In this document: positions 4,722-6,698 of the stretch, one piece after another
Numbering within the stretch: position 1 is the stretch's first letter
Layout of the letters: every line of letters starts with the position of its first letter
DNA from: an uncultured Kouleothrix sp.
GTDB taxonomy: Bacteria > Chloroflexota > Chloroflexia > Chloroflexales > Roseiflexaceae
Assembly: GCA_937858455.1 (NCBI GenBank)
Contig: CALLYN010000293.1
Location: forward strand, 1 to 6,698
Reading direction: 5' to 3'
DNA: 6,698 bases
Program-made: the position numbers and the translations under genes
The notes under the pieces: generated by a model
The model's database searches: none
What the model was told of the DNA's origin: nothing
What the model saw: only the letters and a program-made list of their open reading frames with translations

Positions 4722-5321
4722 GTGACATCGACAAGCGAGCCCGCCGGCCGTCCGGAGGTCATCCCCGGCGAGCGGATTTTTCTCAGCCACGTGCTGCGCG
4801 AAGACGTGCCGCTCTACGGCCGCTGGTTCAGCGACCTTGAGCTGAACACCTACGTGGGCCTCACCGGCAACAGCTACACGACCGAGCACGAGCAGGCGTG
4901 GTACGACAACATGGTGCACGACAGCAGCCGCCGGATCTTCAGCATTGTGCTGCGCGAAGACGGCCGCACGATCGGCAATGTTAGCTTCAACCGGATCGAA
5001 GAGCGCAAGCGCGCCGCCGAGCTTGGCATCGCGATCGGCGATAAGTCGGCCTGGAGCCAGGGCTACGGCACCGAGGCGCTGCGGCTGATGTGCGACTACG
5101 GCTTTACGTTCCTGAGCCTGCACACAATCTATCTCTGGTTCACCGAGTTCAACAAGCGCGGGCAGCGCGCCTACCGCAAGGCCGGCTTCCGCGACGCCGG
5201 GCGCATCCGCGGCGGCGAGCTGTTCGACGGCCGGCACTACGATCGGGTGCTGATGGATATCACGCGCGAAGACTTCGGCCCGACCACGCTGGGCCGCCTG
5301 ATCGGCCAGCTGCCAACCTGA
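4722..5321 (+). CDS. GNAT N-acetyltransferase, RimJ/RimL type
   Basis: The protein transfers an acetyl group from acetyl-CoA to an amine acceptor in the cytoplasm; RimJ/RimL-type relatives acetylate ribosomal-protein N-termini, polyamines or drugs. The start is GTG 4722 with GAGG (4712-4715) 6 nt upstream. The 199-residue length is normal for the type. Motif A, which holds the CoA pyrophosphate, is WSQGYGTEAL (111-120), at the start of helix 3 after strand ELGIAIGDK. Motif B follows as FNKRGQRAYRKAGFRDAG (143-160), including the usual Tyr151 near the thioester. The C-terminal strand RHYDRVLMDI closes the fold. The acceptor is unknown. The tandem GNAT gene follows after 65 nt, with a hairpin between them. 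Confidence 0.88.
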   Translation: MTSTSEPAGRPEVIPGERIFLSHVLREDVPLYGRWFSDLELNTYVGLTGNSYTTEHEQAWYDNMVHDSSRRIFSIVLREDGRTIGNVSFNRIEERKRAAELGIAIGDKSAWSQGYGTEALRLMCDYGFTFLSLHTIYLWFTEFNKRGQRAYRKAGFRDAGRIRGGELFDGRHYDRVLMDITREDFGPTTLGRLIGQLPT

Positions 5322-5333
5322 CGACCAACTGCA

Positions 5334-5364
5334 GCGTGGCGCCGCCCGCATAGGCGCGCCACGC
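5334..5364 (+). other. Hairpin between the two GNAT genes
   Basis: GCGTGGCGC (5334-5342) and GCGCCACGC (5356-5364) form a perfect 9-bp stem around a 13-nt loop, 13 nt after the stop of the first GNAT gene. There is no T-run on either side. It could mark a processing or stability boundary between two co-transcribed genes, or act as a weak attenuator. Confidence 0.45.
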
Positions 5365-5386
5365 CAGCGATACCGACGAGGATATG

Positions 5387-6361
5387 ATGAATACGCTGAC
5401 CATGCGCCCGTACGCGGGCGAAGCCGACCTGCCGGCGATCACCGGCCTGCTGAACGACTGCGACGCGGCTGACCATCTCGACGACAACTACGCGATCGAC
5501 GATCTGCGGCTCGAGTTTGCCGACCCGCGGCTCGACCCGGCCAACGACCTGCGGCTGTGGGAAGATGCCGACGGCGCGCTGATCGCCTTCGGGCAGGTGT
5601 GGATCGACAGCGACGCCGAGGCGGTCGAGGGCTCGCTGTACTGGCGCGTAGCGCCGGCCGCGCGCGGCGGCGACATTGAAGACGAAATCATGGCATGGGC
5701 GAGCGGCCGGGTGCGCGAGCAGGCGCGCGCCGAGGCGAAAGCCGCGCGCCTGCGCTGTAGCACACGCAGCGAGTTCGCCTACGGCCACTCACTGCCCCAG
5801 CGCCACGGCATGGTCGTCAGCCGGCACTTCTTCCAGATGCGCCGGCCGCTCGACCAGCCGATCGAGCCGGCCACACTGCCGGCGGGCTTTGTGCTGCGCC
5901 ACGTGGCGAGCGACGCCAATGTGGCCGCGTGGGTCGAGGCTTATAACCAGTCGTTTGTCGATCACTGGAACTTCCACCCGATAACGCTGGAGAGCCACCA
6001 GCACTGGCTGCAGCACCCGAGCTACCAGCCCGCGCACGACCTGATCGCCGTGGCCGAGGACGGCACCATCGCCGCGTTCAGCTTCTGCGTGATCGACGCC
6101 GCGGAAAATACCCGCAACCAGCGCAACGACGGCTGGATCGGCATCCTCGGCACCCGGCGCGGCTACCGCCGCCAGGGGCTCGGCCGGGCCATGCTGCTGG
6201 CCGGGCTGCACCGGCTGAAGGCCGACGGCGTAGACTACGCCCGCCTGAACGTCGACGCCGAGAACCCGAGCGGCGCGCTGCAGCTGTACGAGTCGGTCGG
6301 CTTCGGCGTGGTGCATAGCTGGCATAATTATGTCAAATCTTTGGACGAGTTGGTTCAGTAG
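5387..6361 (+). CDS. Tandem-GNAT acetyltransferase, mycothiol-synthase-like architecture
   Basis: The 324-residue protein consists of two GNAT-like halves (about 1-155 and 165-324), the layout seen in MshD-like and related tandem acetyltransferases. The C-terminal half has an intact acetyl-CoA motif GYRRQGLGRAML (259-270), then strand LNVDAENPSGALQLYESVGF (287-306) with Asn293 and Tyr301 at usual motif-B positions. The N-terminal half has only a degenerate counterpart, WRVAPAARGGDIEDEI (86-101), lacking the R-G-x-G-x-G/A pattern, so it is probably structural. ATG 5387 is preferred to ATG 5384 because GAGG (5378-5381) is then 5 nt away rather than 2. A mycothiol role is not implied, since Chloroflexota are not known mycothiol producers and no mshABC genes are present. 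The acceptor is unknown. Confidence 0.82.
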   Translation: MNTLTMRPYAGEADLPAITGLLNDCDAADHLDDNYAIDDLRLEFADPRLDPANDLRLWEDADGALIAFGQVWIDSDAEAVEGSLYWRVAPAARGGDIEDEIMAWASGRVREQARAEAKAARLRCSTRSEFAYGHSLPQRHGMVVSRHFFQMRRPLDQPIEPATLPAGFVLRHVASDANVAAWVEAYNQSFVDHWNFHPITLESHQHWLQHPSYQPAHDLIAVAEDGTIAAFSFCVIDAAENTRNQRNDGWIGILGTRRGYRRQGLGRAMLLAGLHRLKADGVDYARLNVDAENPSGALQLYESVGFGVVHSWHNYVKSLDELVQ

Positions 6362-6445
6362 ACTTCGTCGGAAATAGGGGCCGGAGCGGCTCCCCCGCCA
6401 TTAAAGTTAGGATTTGCGCAGTTGGCGCCCTCAGCCTTCGGCAGA

Positions 6446-6476
6446 GCGGCTTTCCGCGCTGAGCGGGGAAAGCCGC
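6446..6476 (+). other. Strong hairpin downstream of the tandem GNAT gene
   Basis: GCGGCTTTCC (6446-6455) pairs perfectly with GGAAAGCCGC (6467-6476) over 10 bp around an 11-nt loop. It is 84 nt after the GNAT stop and 110 nt before the next start. No T-run follows on either strand, so a Rho-independent terminator is not supported. A smaller bulged GGGGCC/GGCTCCCC stem lies upstream near 6377-6395. Together they probably form the 3' end structure of the GNAT transcript or a leader of the next gene. Confidence 0.45.
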
Positions 6477-6586
6477 ACACAGAAGATGCACATGCACCAC
6501 GCCGCCGCAGGCTCAATCGCGTACCGTGAGGAAGCCAAGTCACGCAAGAGCGTAACTCCTTAAAGTCTCATACGGAGGCAACACCT

Positions 6587-6698
6587 ATGACAACTCTACC
6601 CCGCCGCGGCGGCGAGCTTGGGCGCGAGCTACGCGCCGCATACGCGTTCGTCGAGCGCAACGCCAACCTGATCAAGCGCTACTGGGCCTGGGAGCTGG
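6587..6698 (+). CDS. N-terminus of a probable ABC-2 type permease (partial)
   Basis: ATG 6587 has a GGAGG ribosome site at 6574-6578, 8 nt upstream. The frame is open for 37 codons to the right edge. The visible part is a basic, amphipathic N-terminus (MTTLPRRGGELGRELRAAYA) followed by FVERNANLIKRYWAWEL. The pattern 'N-L-I-K-R-Y-W-x-W-E-L' just before an expected first membrane helix resembles the start of ABC-2 exporter permeases that partner ATPases like the one at 1737; this is recalled family knowledge, not a search. If right, the transporter's two subunits flank a block of five unrelated genes. With only 37 residues and no membrane helix in view, the assignment is tentative; the existence of the gene is more secure than its function. 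Confidence 0.6.
   Translation, partial: MTTLPRRGGELGRELRAAYAFVERNANLIKRYWAWEL

Noticed and set aside
3602..4762. Minus-strand open frame of 386 codons opposite the hydrolase and small genes
   Set aside because: Antisense shadow; it spans several well-supported plus-strand ribosome sites and starts.
6486..6563. 25-codon ORF (MHMHHAAAG...) just upstream of the gene at 6587
   Set aside because: There is no ribosome site at a workable distance before its ATG, and it lacks the His-Cys ending of the other two short ORFs.
1..6698. CRISPR array, tRNA, rRNA or insertion sequence
   Set aside because: No regularly spaced repeats, no cloverleaf or rRNA segments, and no transposase motif or terminal inverted repeats with target duplication were seen.

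Overview
The window is high-GC bacterial DNA with strong G/C preference at third codon positions. The protein style (an ABC-2 ATPase with an RVSVEASFFKKL stretch, a tandem GNAT protein, short charged hypotheticals) and an 8-nt-periodic CCAAGACA-type repeat suggest a filamentous Chloroflexota (Roseiflexus/Kouleothrix-like). That placement is inference from memory, not a search result.

Layout. Positions 1-379 carry two minus-strand genes of unknown function; the distal one runs off the left edge. A divergent spacer (380-601) holds an imperfect inverted repeat and an extended -10 promoter. Everything after it is on the plus strand: a four-helix membrane protein (602-985); a compact promoter / 40-codon ORF / tandem-terminator unit (1023-1360); a small hypothetical (about 1400-1684); an ABC ATPase directly followed by the ribosome-assembly GTPase gene rsgA (1737-3573); an isochorismatase-fold hydrolase (3659-4216); an 18-codon ORF with a strong ribosome site, a hairpin and a 73-residue charged protein (4328-4655); a RimJ/RimL-type GNAT acetyltransferase (4722-5321); a tandem GNAT protein (5387-6361); and the first 37 codons of a protein that may be an ABC-2 permease (6587 to the right edge).

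How the genes may work together. The ATPase and rsgA are packed so tightly (1 nt between stop and start, SD inside the upstream gene) that translational coupling is likely. The ATPase has no membrane partner next to it; the truncated gene at the right edge is a candidate partner, separated by five genes. The remaining genes are metabolic or modifying enzymes with no obvious shared pathway.

Most interesting signal. Two very short ORFs with strong ribosome binding sites (1122-1244 and 4328-4384) both end in Lys-(Leu)-His-Cys-stop, share an Ala-Arg-x-His-Thr...Pro pattern before it, and have nearly the same DNA across the stop (CACTGCTGATTC / CATTGCTAATTC). The first has its own promoter, 5' hairpins and two near-duplicate terminators. 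They may be leader peptides, or a small peptide family not visible to ordinary gene calling. The evidence is short and needs comparative testing.
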